This document shows positions 1 through 6,064 of a stretch of 11,678 bases of DNA, piece after piece. The notes under the pieces were generated by a model. The model did not search any database. It saw nothing but the letters and a program-made list of their open reading frames with translations, and was not told the DNA's origin. The translations under genes were made by a program, and so were the position numbers. Position 1 is the stretch's first letter. Every line of letters begins with the position of its first letter. Source of the stretch: Candidatus Rokuibacteriota bacterium (GTDB taxonomy: Bacteria; Methylomirabilota; Methylomirabilia; Rokubacteriales; JACOUJ01); the NCBI GenBank assembly GCA_016177865.1, contig JACOUJ010000323.1, positions 1 to 11,678 of the forward strand, in the 5' to 3' direction.

Positions 1-499
1 CCAGGCTGACCCCTTCGATCGTCACATCGTAGGCCCGCCAGCGCTCGCCCTCTTTGAGCATGCGGTAGTCGATCGGCACCTCGGTGCTTGTCTTCGTCAT
101 CAGCTTGGTCTTGACCGTAGCCTGGTCTCCCTCGACGGCGTCTCCCGCGTAGACGATCCGCTCTCCGTTGTAGCGCTCGAGCTTGCCGACGTAGGCGCGC
201 TCGATGAGATCCGCGAAGAGCTTTGAGAATTCCTCGCGCTGCTGAGGCGTCCGCTGCTGCCAGTGCTGCGCGAGGGCCCGCTTGGCCGTCTCCTGCCAGT
301 CAAAAATCTCATTTGCCACGGTTCGGATCTGCTGGCGGCGCGCCTCGACCTTATCGGGCTTCCGCATCTCGGGGTCTTGAAGAATCCGTAAGACCTGATC
401 CGTCGCCCCCTTCAGTTGCTCGGTAGGGACGCCGGCCTCAGCGGGAAGGCTCAACGCGACAAGAGCCGCGACCATCAGGATTGCAACTGCGCCTTTCAT
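1..499 (-). CDS. mlaC: MlaC/Ttg2D-family phospholipid-binding periplasmic protein, partial (C-terminus outside window)
   Basis: Soluble periplasmic carrier of the Mla/Ttg2 pathway, which by family knowledge shuttles phospholipid between the inner-membrane MlaFEDB complex and the outer membrane. The 166 visible residues begin with a signal peptide (about 1-22, hydrophobic core LMVAALVALSLP, likely cleavage after AEA). Family hallmarks follow: the FDW segment near 67, the QQRTPQQREEFSKLF region at 81-95, a Y-x5-Y pair around 103-110 and the YDVTIEGVSL segment at 157-166 that normally precedes the last 30-50 residues. The ATG at 499 has AAGGAG upstream at good spacing. It starts 30 bases after the end of the DksA/BON frame on the same strand and is probably co-transcribed with it. 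The other mla genes are not in the window. Family assignment is strong; the lipid substrate is inferred. Confidence 0.87.
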   Translation of the reverse strand, partial: MKGAVAILMVAALVALSLPAEAGVPTEQLKGATDQVLRILQDPEMRKPDKVEARRQQIRTVANEIFDWQETAKRALAQHWQQRTPQQREEFSKLFADLIERAYVGKLERYNGERIVYAGDAVEGDQATVKTKLMTKTSTEVPIDYRMLKEGERWRAYDVTIEGVSL

Positions 500-529
500 T
501 CTTCTCACTCCTTTTCTTCCGGGGTCGGC

Positions 530-724
530 CTAGGGGCCTTCGCCGGCTTGGCTACTCTGGACTCTTAGATTGTTCACGACGTCGCGGACGCCCCGGACTT
601 GCCGCGCCAGTTCGGCCGCCCGGTTCCTCATCGCGGCATTCTCCACAATGCCGTTCAGATGCACGACGCCCTGATTCGTGTCCGCGTCAATTCGCGTCAA
701 CGTCGTGGCCTTCTCGCTCGCGGC
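530..724 (-). pseudogene. C-terminal part of a BON domain, in frame with and cut off from the DksA-type gene by an amber stop
   Basis: These 64 codons follow the TAG at 727-725 in the same frame and end in their own TAG at 532-530. They read as the body of a BON domain: TRIDADTNQGVVHLNGIV, then an alpha-helix ending in the typical VRGVRDVVNNLRV. The missing first helix lies just before the stop, as VEDDWIRKELE at the end of the upstream ORF, so the two pieces align to one continuous BON domain. No SD-backed ATG or GTG exists to restart translation here; a TTG inside the domain has no support. BON domains bind membranes or phospholipids in OsmY-type proteins, which fits the mlaC neighbour. It is a broken domain, a readthrough extension or a sequence error. 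Confidence 0.72.
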
Positions 725-1165
725 CTATTCCAGTTCTTTCCTGATCCAGTCATCTTCCACCGCCACCGCGACCGGGGTCGCGTGATCTGCCACATCTTTG
801 GGAGATTCTTCTGCGCGCGCTTGGCAGGGCCGGCACAGCCGGGCGAATGGCAGCGCCCTCAGCCGCGCCACCCCGATGAACTCCCCGCAGTCCCGGCAGA
901 GGCCATAGTCCTGCCGGGCGAGCCGCTCGAGGGCTTCCTCGATCTGGCTGACCTGACGGTTCAGGCGGTCGACAAACGCCACCTGCATCTCATCCTGCAA
1001 GCTCTCGGTCGCCCGCGCCATCAGGTCTGAGGATCGACCAACCTCGTTCTTCGAGCGTTCGGCCATAACACCTCGGATCGTCTCTCGAGCGCGCGCGGCC
1101 TCTTCCTTCAAGAAGCGTTCGATATCCTTCACGGTCCGGCGATTGAGCCCGTCGTGTGTCTTCAT
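725..1165 (-). CDS. DksA/TraR-family C4 zinc-finger protein (N-terminal part of an interrupted DksA-BON fusion)
   Basis: 146 residues. An N-terminal helical, probably coiled-coil stretch (about 10-85) leads into a four-cysteine zinc finger: C90-x2-C93, then 17 residues, then C111-x2-C114 (CRDCGEFIGVARLRALPFAR, then CRPC). This is the DksA/TraR layout; DksA itself binds the RNA polymerase secondary channel with ppGpp. The spacing LRALPFARLCRPC is typical of short DksA-like stress proteins. Downstream of the finger, about 20 loosely conserved residues lead into VEDDWIRKELE, the first helix of a BON domain, and then TAG. The intended product was therefore probably about 211 residues. The ATG at 1165 has GGAG 10 bases upstream. 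Whether it acts on RNA polymerase or only carries a DksA-like finger cannot be seen; the coiled-coil tip acidic pair of DksA is not evident. Confidence 0.85.
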   Translation of the reverse strand: MKTHDGLNRRTVKDIERFLKEEAARARETIRGVMAERSKNEVGRSSDLMARATESLQDEMQVAFVDRLNRQVSQIEEALERLARQDYGLCRDCGEFIGVARLRALPFARLCRPCQARAEESPKDVADHATPVAVAVEDDWIRKELE

Positions 1166-1199
1166 GTCCCGGCTTCTCCTTTCGGGCCATCAGTGCAAC

Positions 1200-1228
1200 T
1201 GTGTATTCAAAGCCAGCAAGATCTTCAA
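1200..1228 (-). promoter_or_regulatory. Candidate sigma70-type promoter of the DksA-type gene
   Basis: On the minus strand, TTGAAG (1228-1223), a 17-base spacer and TACACA (1205-1200) sit about 35 bases upstream of the ATG at 1165. The -35 matches four of six consensus bases and the -10 about three. The predicted start of transcription is near 1193, giving a short 5' leader that holds the GGAG ribosome site. Position and spacing are good; the -10 is weak. Confidence 0.33.
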
Positions 1229-1380
1229 ACAGGTTTGACGTGTGGTAGGTGAATCGTCTTCTCTTAGCTTGACAGCAAGGACGGTGCCAGGCGGGAATGT
1301 TTAGAGGAAAAGTGCTACAACTTCAGAGGTTTGATGTCGTCGCTCAGCACTACCCAGCAATGAGCGGACGCGTTCAGTCG

Positions 1381-1406
1381 CTGACACTGTGATCACCAGT
1401 CGTCAG
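1381..1406. repeat. Imperfect inverted repeat in the divergent intergenic region
   Basis: CTGACACTG pairs with CAGT-C-GTCAG across a 7-base loop, giving 9 base pairs with one bulged C; the loop and its flank contain the palindrome TGATCA. It is followed by AAAAATT. It lies 85 bases upstream of the secreted protein gene. It could be an operator or just a small hairpin; nothing identifies a binding protein. Confidence 0.3.
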
Positions 1407-1491
1407 AAAAATTAACAGATCAGTGGGATACACCGGGGTCGCGTCCGAAGGTTTCTCGAATGAATCGGCCGGGTTCTCCGTCAAAGGTTAG

Positions 1492-2397
1492 ATGGCTAGT
1501 CTCGTTGACCTTACGACGCCGATCTTCCCACCGCTTCGCGCGGCCCGGCGATTCGTGTACAATACGGTCGTGCTTGGGCTCTTTTTCCTCATGTTCTTCC
1601 TGGGGGGCGTTCTCCCCGCAGCCGCCGATGAGGCGTCCCCGAGGCAAGGGGTCGCACTCGTAGATCCGGGGATTCCGCTCGATGGCCTGGGTCCTGACGG
1701 GCGAGAGAAGGCCCAGTCGGTCCTAAACCAGGCGTTGTTCTCCCACTCGGTCGGCGGGATGACCTCGCGCAGCCGGCCGGAGGTCTTTGAGTTTCTTCTG
1801 GACCATCCTGACTTCGCCGCCACGCTCGCCCGAGTCCTCAAGGTGGGGCGCTATCGGATTGAGCGACGGGAGGAAGGCTTCTGGCTCGACGACGGCGCCG
1901 GAGCGACCGGCCATTTCAAGCTTCTCTTCGCCGATCCCCGCCGCCGCCTCTATCATGTGCGGCTCCAGTACTCGAAGGCGCTCCTGCCCACCCTGGAAGG
2001 ACAGCTCCTCATCCTCCTCGAGTACGACCACCTGACGGATGGAAACGGAGAGCCGGTGATCGAGCAGAAGGTCGTTGGATATGCGGCTCCGGAGAATGGC
2101 CTGACCGCAACCCTGGCCGAGCTTGCCACCGCCCTGAGCCCCTCTTCCGTGGAGGCGTCCGTCACCAAGAAGGTCCGTCGTCTCTTCCGCCATGTGGGCG
2201 CGATCACCCAAATGGCCACGGACGACGCTGAGGGGCTCGTTGAGCGACTCTCCCGCTCCCCCGAGGTTCTCCCCGAGCCGCTCCAGGCCTTTCGTGAGCT
2301 CCTCTTCGCGGGCCGGCCCCCGACCTGGGCCGCCGCCTCGGGCCCGCTCCGATTGCTCGAACCTTCCCCTCTCGTTCTGCCCGACGATTCCCGCTGA
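1492..2397 (+). CDS. Secreted or membrane-anchored protein of unknown function
   Basis: 301 residues, family not recognised. The N-terminus has a basic stretch (RAARR, 16-20) and a hydrophobic segment (about 25-44, VVLGLFFLMFFLGGVLP) ending in AAADE, a plausible signal-peptidase I site after residue 45, so the body is probably periplasmic. The mature part is a mixed alpha/beta chain: a beta-rich middle (GRYRIERREEGFWLDDGAGA, then GHFKLLFADPRRRLYHVRLQ) and a helical C-terminal third. No catalytic motif or conserved cysteine pair is visible. The ATG at 1492 has AAAGG 6-10 bases upstream; starting here keeps the basic N-region, unlike the downstream GTG or ATG. It is the first gene of a two-gene plus-strand unit, with the next start 15 bases after its stop. 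Confidence 0.75.
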   Translation: MASLVDLTTPIFPPLRAARRFVYNTVVLGLFFLMFFLGGVLPAAADEASPRQGVALVDPGIPLDGLGPDGREKAQSVLNQALFSHSVGGMTSRSRPEVFEFLLDHPDFAATLARVLKVGRYRIERREEGFWLDDGAGATGHFKLLFADPRRRLYHVRLQYSKALLPTLEGQLLILLEYDHLTDGNGEPVIEQKVVGYAAPENGLTATLAELATALSPSSVEASVTKKVRRLFRHVGAITQMATDDAEGLVERLSRSPEVLPEPLQAFRELLFAGRPPTWAAASGPLRLLEPSPLVLPDDSR

Positions 2398-2412
2398 AGG
2401 AAGCTCAGCGCG

Positions 2413-2589
2413 ATGGACGTGATGGCCGCCGTCCTCGCGAGCCTGGTCGCGCTCGGACTCCTGGCCTGGGGCGGGATCTTAGCCTGGCGGAGGCTTCAGC
2501 TCTGTCCTCACTGCGTGTGGATCGTCAAGCGGGTCCAGCATGGATGGCTCCGGTGTCCGCGCTGTCACCGGCAATACGGGAGGAAGTGA
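2413..2589 (+). CDS. Small membrane protein with a C-terminal zinc ribbon, 58 residues
   Basis: The frame runs from ATG 2413 to TGA 2587-2589. Residues 4-25 form one hydrophobic helix (MAAVLASLVALGLLAWGGIL). A two-knuckle zinc ribbon follows: C31-x2-C34 (CPHC) and C48-x2-C51 (CPRC), 13 residues apart, in a strongly basic tail (RRLQL, KRVQHGWLRCPRCHRQYGRK). The positive-inside rule puts the zinc ribbon in the cytoplasm. AAGGAAG lies about 10 bases before the start. It begins 15 bases after the stop of the secreted protein gene, so the pair is probably one operon. Function unknown; the clean helix-plus-ribbon design and the SD argue that it is a real gene. Confidence 0.68.
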   Translation: MDVMAAVLASLVALGLLAWGGILAWRRLQLCPHCVWIVKRVQHGWLRCPRCHRQYGRK

Positions 2590-2604
2590 GGAAGGAGAGA
2601 AGGA

Positions 2605-2624
2605 GGTCGGCGGCTCGTCCGACC
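2605..2624. terminator. Possible bidirectional hairpin terminator between convergent genes
   Basis: GGTCGG (2605-2610) and CCGACC (2619-2624) form a perfect 6-bp stem with an 8-base loop. It sits exactly between the plus-strand stop at 2589 and the minus-strand stop at 2627, where both units must end. There is no T-tract on either side, so it is a weak or factor-assisted terminator at best. Confidence 0.4.
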
Positions 2625-2626
2625 GA

Positions 2627-3115
2627 TTACATCCCGATGGCGGTGCGGGCCTCATCCATCACCGCCTCGGTGATGGTCCCGTACCCCTTGTCCTGGGCAA
2701 ATCGCTCGATGGCCTTTTTGGCCATGGGGCGGATGAAGTTCGGAATTCGCTCGATCCGCGCCTCCGCCTCTGGCGTCCAGGCTACGTCGCCGGCGACAGT
2801 GGAGTCAAAGCCAGGAATCATGGCGGCGAAAGGGCAGCCCGGTCCCTCGCCTATCTCGCCCTCACTGACAAAGGCTTCCTCGCGCTGAGTCCCGAGGGTG
2901 GAACGGATCTGCTCAAACGGCTCGGCCGCCTCCGCGCGCCCGCCCACCTTGACCCCCAGGGTCCGGACCAACTGAGTCTCCCACGGATTGGTGAGCATCG
3001 CCACCTGCCGACCGCACCGAGGGCAGCCAAAGGCCACGGTGAGCGAGCCTTCGTCGGGCCCCTCGGTCCGGAGGAGCTTCATCGCCTCATCGCATTCCAC
3101 GCAGAGAAACTTCAT
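2627..3115 (-). CDS. Zinc-ribbon protein with a C-terminal PCP_red domain
   Basis: 162 residues in two parts. The N-terminus has a zinc-ribbon pattern, C5-x2-C8 and C31-x2-C34 (CVEC, CPRC). Residues 113-157 (WTPEAEARIERIPNFIRPMA, then an AIERFAQDKG segment and ITEAV) match the small helical PCP_red domain. That domain is named from the C-terminus of the B subunit of light-independent protochlorophyllide reductase, but it is also common as a stand-alone or fused domain in non-phototrophs. The middle has a Cys-containing segment GPGCPFAAMIPGF (91-103). Role unknown; metal or Fe-S binding is an inference. The ATG at 3115 is 22 bases after the metG stop and has no SD, but an extended -10 box lies just upstream, so it is probably made from a nearly leaderless mRNA. 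It points away from metG as the last gene of this minus-strand block. Confidence 0.82.
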   Translation of the reverse strand: MKFLCVECDEAMKLLRTEGPDEGSLTVAFGCPRCGRQVAMLTNPWETQLVRTLGVKVGGRAEAAEPFEQIRSTLGTQREEAFVSEGEIGEGPGCPFAAMIPGFDSTVAGDVAWTPEAEARIERIPNFIRPMAKKAIERFAQDKGYGTITEAVMDEARTAIGM

Positions 3116-3123
3116 CGCGGCCG

Positions 3124-3132
3124 ATTATACCA
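3124..3132 (-). promoter_or_regulatory. Extended -10 promoter giving a near-leaderless transcript for the PCP_red gene
   Basis: On the minus strand the sequence TGGTATAAT (3132-3124) is a perfect TGn plus TATAAT element in the short gap between the metG stop and the next start. No good -35 lies 16-18 bases upstream (the sequence there is metG coding end), which extended -10 promoters can tolerate. The predicted start of transcription, about 3117, is within 2-3 bases of the ATG at 3115, and no SD is present. Confidence 0.6.
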
Positions 3133-3137
3133 CGGCC

Positions 3138-5045
3138 TCAGCTGCCCTTGGCGCCGGGGGGCAGGTCGCGATCGAGGGCGAGGAGGGCAAGCGAGGACCC
3201 GTCGGACGCCGCGAGGATCATCCCCTGGGACTCGATGCCCATGAGTGTGGCCGGTTCGAGGTTGGCGACGATCACAACCTTGCGACCGACCAGTTCTTCA
3301 GACGCGTAGTGTTCGGCGATCCCCGCCACCAGCGTGCGGGTTTCATCGCCCACCTGCACGGTGAGCTTGAGGAGGCGCTTCGATTTCTCGACCCGCTCGG
3401 CGGCGACGACCTGAGCCACGCGGAGATCCACCTTTGAGAAATCGTCCATCGAAATCATCTCTCGCGCCCCCTTCTTGCTGCCGCGATGGCCGGGGATCTT
3501 TTGACGGCCCCCCCCCTGCTCCACCCTCGGGAAGAGTGCCGTGGCCTTCGCCACCTGCGTCCCCGGGGCCAGCCGCCCCCACTCGAGATCAGCCAAGCTG
3601 AATGGCTCTCCGCCGAGACCAAGGAGAGCGCGAATCCGCTCCGCCGTCGGGGGGAGGAAGGCGGCCAAGAGAATGGACAGGCACCGAAGGCTCTCGGCGA
3701 GAGCGTAGAGGACCGTCCGAAGGCGTTCGGCCTGAGCCGGCGCCCGGGCCAGAGTCCACGGCGCGGTCCCGTCAACGTAACGATTGACCACCCCAATGAA
3801 CTCCCAGACCGCGGTTAGCGCCCGATGAAAGGCGAACTCCTGCATGGCCTCGTGGACCTCGCCCCGCGCCTTTTCGAGGGAGGCGCGGAGCTCGGCCTCC
3901 AAAGGGGTCTCCGCCCCAAACGTCGGGACCGCCCCTCCGCCGAAGTTCTGAATCATCGTCGTCGCGCGGCTCACCAGGTTGCCGAGGTCATTCGCCAGAT
4001 CGGCGTTCAGCCGCGCGACGAGCGCCTCCTCGGAGAAGTTGGCGTCAAGTCCAAAGACCATCTCTCGGAGAAGGAAGTAGCGGAAGGCATCATGACCATA
4101 TTTGTCCGCGAGGGCCAAGGCCTCCACGACGTTGCCAATGGACTTGGACATCTTCCCTCCACCGAGCCCCCAGTATCCGTGGACGTTCAGGCGGCGGTAC
4201 GGCTCGATCCCCGCCGCCCTGAGCATGCAGGGCCAGTACACCGCGTGGGGCTTCAAGATGTCCTTGCCGATCAGGTGCTGGGCGTGCGACCAGAACTCCC
4301 TGAAGAGCGACCCGTCGGGCCAGCCGAGGGCGCTCACATAATTGATGAGAGCGTCAAACCAGACATAGGTGACGTAGCGATCATCGAAAGGGAGCGGGAT
4401 CCCCCACTCAAGCCGGGTCCGCGGCCGGCTAATCGACAAGTCTGTCAACGGCTCTCGAAGAAACCCGAGGATCTCGTTCCGGTACCGCTCGGGTCGGATC
4501 ATGTCGGACCGGCTCTCGATCTCTTTGATGAGCCAGTCTTGGTATTTTGACATCTTGAAGAAGTAGTTTTCTTCCTCGATGTGCACAAGCGGCGTTTGAT
4601 GGTCGGGGCATTTGCCGTCGACAATCTCCTTCTCGGTGTAGAAACGTTCGCATCCGTAGCAGTACTGGCCGCCGTACTTCCCGAAGTAGATTTCCCCGGA
4701 ATCCCAGAGCCTTTGTAGGATCTCCTGAACCACGGCCTTGTGCCGAGGCTCCGTGGTCCTGATGAAGTCGTCGTACCGCACGCCGAGCCGATCCCAGGTC
4801 TTGCGAAACTCCGCCGCGATCCTGTCCGTATACTCTTGCGGCGGGACGCCGGCCTTCGCCGCGGCCTGGGCGATCTTGTCCCCGTGCTCGTCGGTCCCGG
4901 TCAGAAGGTAGACGGAGTCGCCAGCCAGCCGCCGGTAGCGACAGATGGTATCAGCGATGAGGGTGGTGTACGCGTGGCCGAGGTGGGGGGTGGCGTTGAC
5001 ATAGTAGATGGGAGTAGTCAGGTAGAACCTCCGCTGGGTCGTCAT
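3138..5045 (-). CDS. metG: Methionyl-tRNA synthetase with C-terminal EMAP/Trbp111-type tRNA-binding domain
   Basis: Class I aminoacyl-tRNA synthetase that charges tRNA-Met in the cytoplasm. 635 residues. The start MTTQRRFYLTTPIYYVN is the usual N-terminus of the family. HLGH (21-24) is the HIGH signature and KMSKS (298-302) the second ATP-binding motif. A single zinc knuckle is visible as C129-x2-C132 and C146-x2-H149, the last ligand being His. GTDEHG (50-55) and the YVTYVWFDALINY stretch (224-236) are catalytic-core motifs. From about residue 530 a full OB-fold tRNA-binding domain (FSKVDLRVAQV to ESQGMILAA) is present, followed by a short tail. The ATG at 5045 has no clear SD. Upstream, 146 bases containing a palindromic element separate it from ricT, with which it would otherwise be contiguous. 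Confidence 0.98.
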   Translation of the reverse strand: MTTQRRFYLTTPIYYVNATPHLGHAYTTLIADTICRYRRLAGDSVYLLTGTDEHGDKIAQAAAKAGVPPQEYTDRIAAEFRKTWDRLGVRYDDFIRTTEPRHKAVVQEILQRLWDSGEIYFGKYGGQYCYGCERFYTEKEIVDGKCPDHQTPLVHIEEENYFFKMSKYQDWLIKEIESRSDMIRPERYRNEILGFLREPLTDLSISRPRTRLEWGIPLPFDDRYVTYVWFDALINYVSALGWPDGSLFREFWSHAQHLIGKDILKPHAVYWPCMLRAAGIEPYRRLNVHGYWGLGGGKMSKSIGNVVEALALADKYGHDAFRYFLLREMVFGLDANFSEEALVARLNADLANDLGNLVSRATTMIQNFGGGAVPTFGAETPLEAELRASLEKARGEVHEAMQEFAFHRALTAVWEFIGVVNRYVDGTAPWTLARAPAQAERLRTVLYALAESLRCLSILLAAFLPPTAERIRALLGLGGEPFSLADLEWGRLAPGTQVAKATALFPRVEQGGGRQKIPGHRGSKKGAREMISMDDFSKVDLRVAQVVAAERVEKSKRLLKLTVQVGDETRTLVAGIAEHYASEELVGRKVVIVANLEPATLMGIESQGMILAASDGSSLALLALDRDLPPGAKGS

Positions 5046-5069
5046 AAGGATCGCAAGCTAGTGTTCCAC

Positions 5070-5190
5070 AGGCTGATCAAAAAGGTCCAGATGCAAGGCG
5101 GCGAGGAGCGAGGAGGGAGGCGTATTCGGTCATACGTTGGACCGACGAGCGACGATGCCAACACCGCAGATGGGTCTTTTTCATCAGCCT
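5070..5190. repeat. MITE-like palindromic element between ricT and metG
   Basis: Terminal inverted repeats of 25 bases (5070-5094 and 5166-5190) match at 20 of 25 positions; both read AGGCTGATnAAAAAG from the outside. Between them is about 70 bases of purine-rich sequence with a central perfect hairpin, CGTAT-TCGGTC-ATACG (5121-5136). No ORF is present, so any mobility would depend on a transposase elsewhere. The right end adjoins TAGC, and that TAG (5194-5192) is the stop codon of ricT. On the minus strand the right-hand TIR continues straight from the end of that gene. Only one copy is in the window, so repetitiveness is inferred from the structure. Confidence 0.66.
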
Positions 5191-5191
5191 G

Positions 5192-6064
5192 CTATAACGG
5201 CTTGACGTGAGGCCTCCCCTCCCACGTCAACTGCTCGAGCGGCAGCTCCGCCTGGGTCCCATCGGCAAAGCCTACGACGACCGTTTCCTTCAAGACGCGA
5301 ACCGACTTGACGAGCCCCTGCATGCACCCGCCGCCGCCGCAATCGGCCTGGCAGGCAGACCCCACGCGGGGCAGACGCGAGCGAAGGTCCTCGTACATCG
5401 AGAACTCATACAGAAGACAGCACTTGAGCCGGCCGCAGTTGCCGAGGAGCCGGCTGTCGGTCAATGGCATATCCTGGGCTTTGGCCATCTTGACCGAAAT
5501 CGGGTCGAACTTCCGGAGGTATGAAGAGCAGCAGAGCTGGCGGCCGCAGGGACCAATCCCGTCCTCGAGCTTGGTGACATCTCGGGCCCCGATCTGCCGC
5601 ATTTCAATTCGGGCGCGAAACTCACGGGCCATCTCTTTCACCAGCTCGCGGAAATCGACACGATTCTCCGCCGCGAAAGAGACGGTCACCCGCCGACCGT
5701 CCGGCGTGATCTCGACGTCTACCACCTTGATGGGGAGACGGTGGCTCCTGGCGCGAATCAGGCACGTCATGAGCACCTGCTTCTCGCGCTCCCGGAGGCG
5801 TCTCCACTCTGCCACCTCTTCATGGTTGGCCGCGCGAATGACGCGGGGAAAAGTCCGATTTCGCTTCCCCTCGGGGAGAGGTCGCACAGGCCGCCGGACC
5901 TCCCCCACGGCGTTGCCATTCGGAACCTCGACCACGCAGAACTCCCCCACGCGCGGACGGAATCCCTCGACCCGGTGATCATCCGCCTTCGCGGGCTCCC
6001 GGAGGCGGATCCCCACCAAATACGGGCCAACGGCGTCAAGCTCAATCTGGTTCATTGGCTCCAT
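5192..6064 (-). CDS. ricT: PSP1-domain protein RicT/YaaT
   Basis: 290 residues. PSP1/RicT proteins form part of the RicAFT complex, which in Bacillus subtilis carries [4Fe-4S] clusters and acts with RNase Y in mRNA maturation; the role here is inferred from that family. Visible hallmarks are VGEFCVVEVPNGNAVGEV (39-56), the RVDFRELVKEMAREFRARIEMRQIGARDVTK stretch (around 135-165) and paired cysteine clusters GPCGRQLCC (171-179) and GNCGRLKCC (208-216), plus C238, C242 and C247. The start at 6064 (MEPMNQIELD) overlaps the holB stop by one base (TAATG) with GAGG just upstream; the frame remains open farther upstream but only as a holB shadow. The length is close to the 275 of B. subtilis YaaT. 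It sits in the tmk-holB-ricT order seen in many phyla. The stop codon lies at the edge of the palindromic element, so the last residues may be altered. Confidence 0.93.
   Translation of the reverse strand: MEPMNQIELDAVGPYLVGIRLREPAKADDHRVEGFRPRVGEFCVVEVPNGNAVGEVRRPVRPLPEGKRNRTFPRVIRAANHEEVAEWRRLREREKQVLMTCLIRARSHRLPIKVVDVEITPDGRRVTVSFAAENRVDFRELVKEMAREFRARIEMRQIGARDVTKLEDGIGPCGRQLCCSSYLRKFDPISVKMAKAQDMPLTDSRLLGNCGRLKCCLLYEFSMYEDLRSRLPRVGSACQADCGGGGCMQGLVKSVRVLKETVVVGFADGTQAELPLEQLTWEGRPHVKPL

Larger units (their letters stand above)
1166..1491. other. Divergent intergenic region, 326 bases, no gene seen
   Basis: This lies between the start of the DksA-type gene (minus) and the start of the secreted protein gene (plus). 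I see no convincing coding frame or RNA gene. It is less GC-rich than its surroundings, as expected of regulatory DNA. It holds a candidate minus-strand promoter at 1200-1228 and an imperfect hairpin at 1381-1406. A TTGACA on the plus strand at 1269-1274 lacks a matching -10 box at 16-18 bases, so no plus-strand promoter is called. Confidence 0.5.

Noticed and set aside
1269..1297. TTGACA on the plus strand as a promoter for the secreted protein gene
   Set aside because: No acceptable -10 box lies 16-18 bases downstream, and it is about 200 bases from the start codon.
2540..3244. Plus-strand ORF of 234 codons
   Set aside because: It runs antisense to the PCP_red gene and the metG end, overlaps the small zinc-ribbon ORF in another frame, and has no protein-like composition.
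5046..5192. CRISPR array or tRNA gene in the ricT-metG gap
   Set aside because: There are no regularly spaced direct repeats and no cloverleaf; the gap is explained by a single inverted-repeat element.
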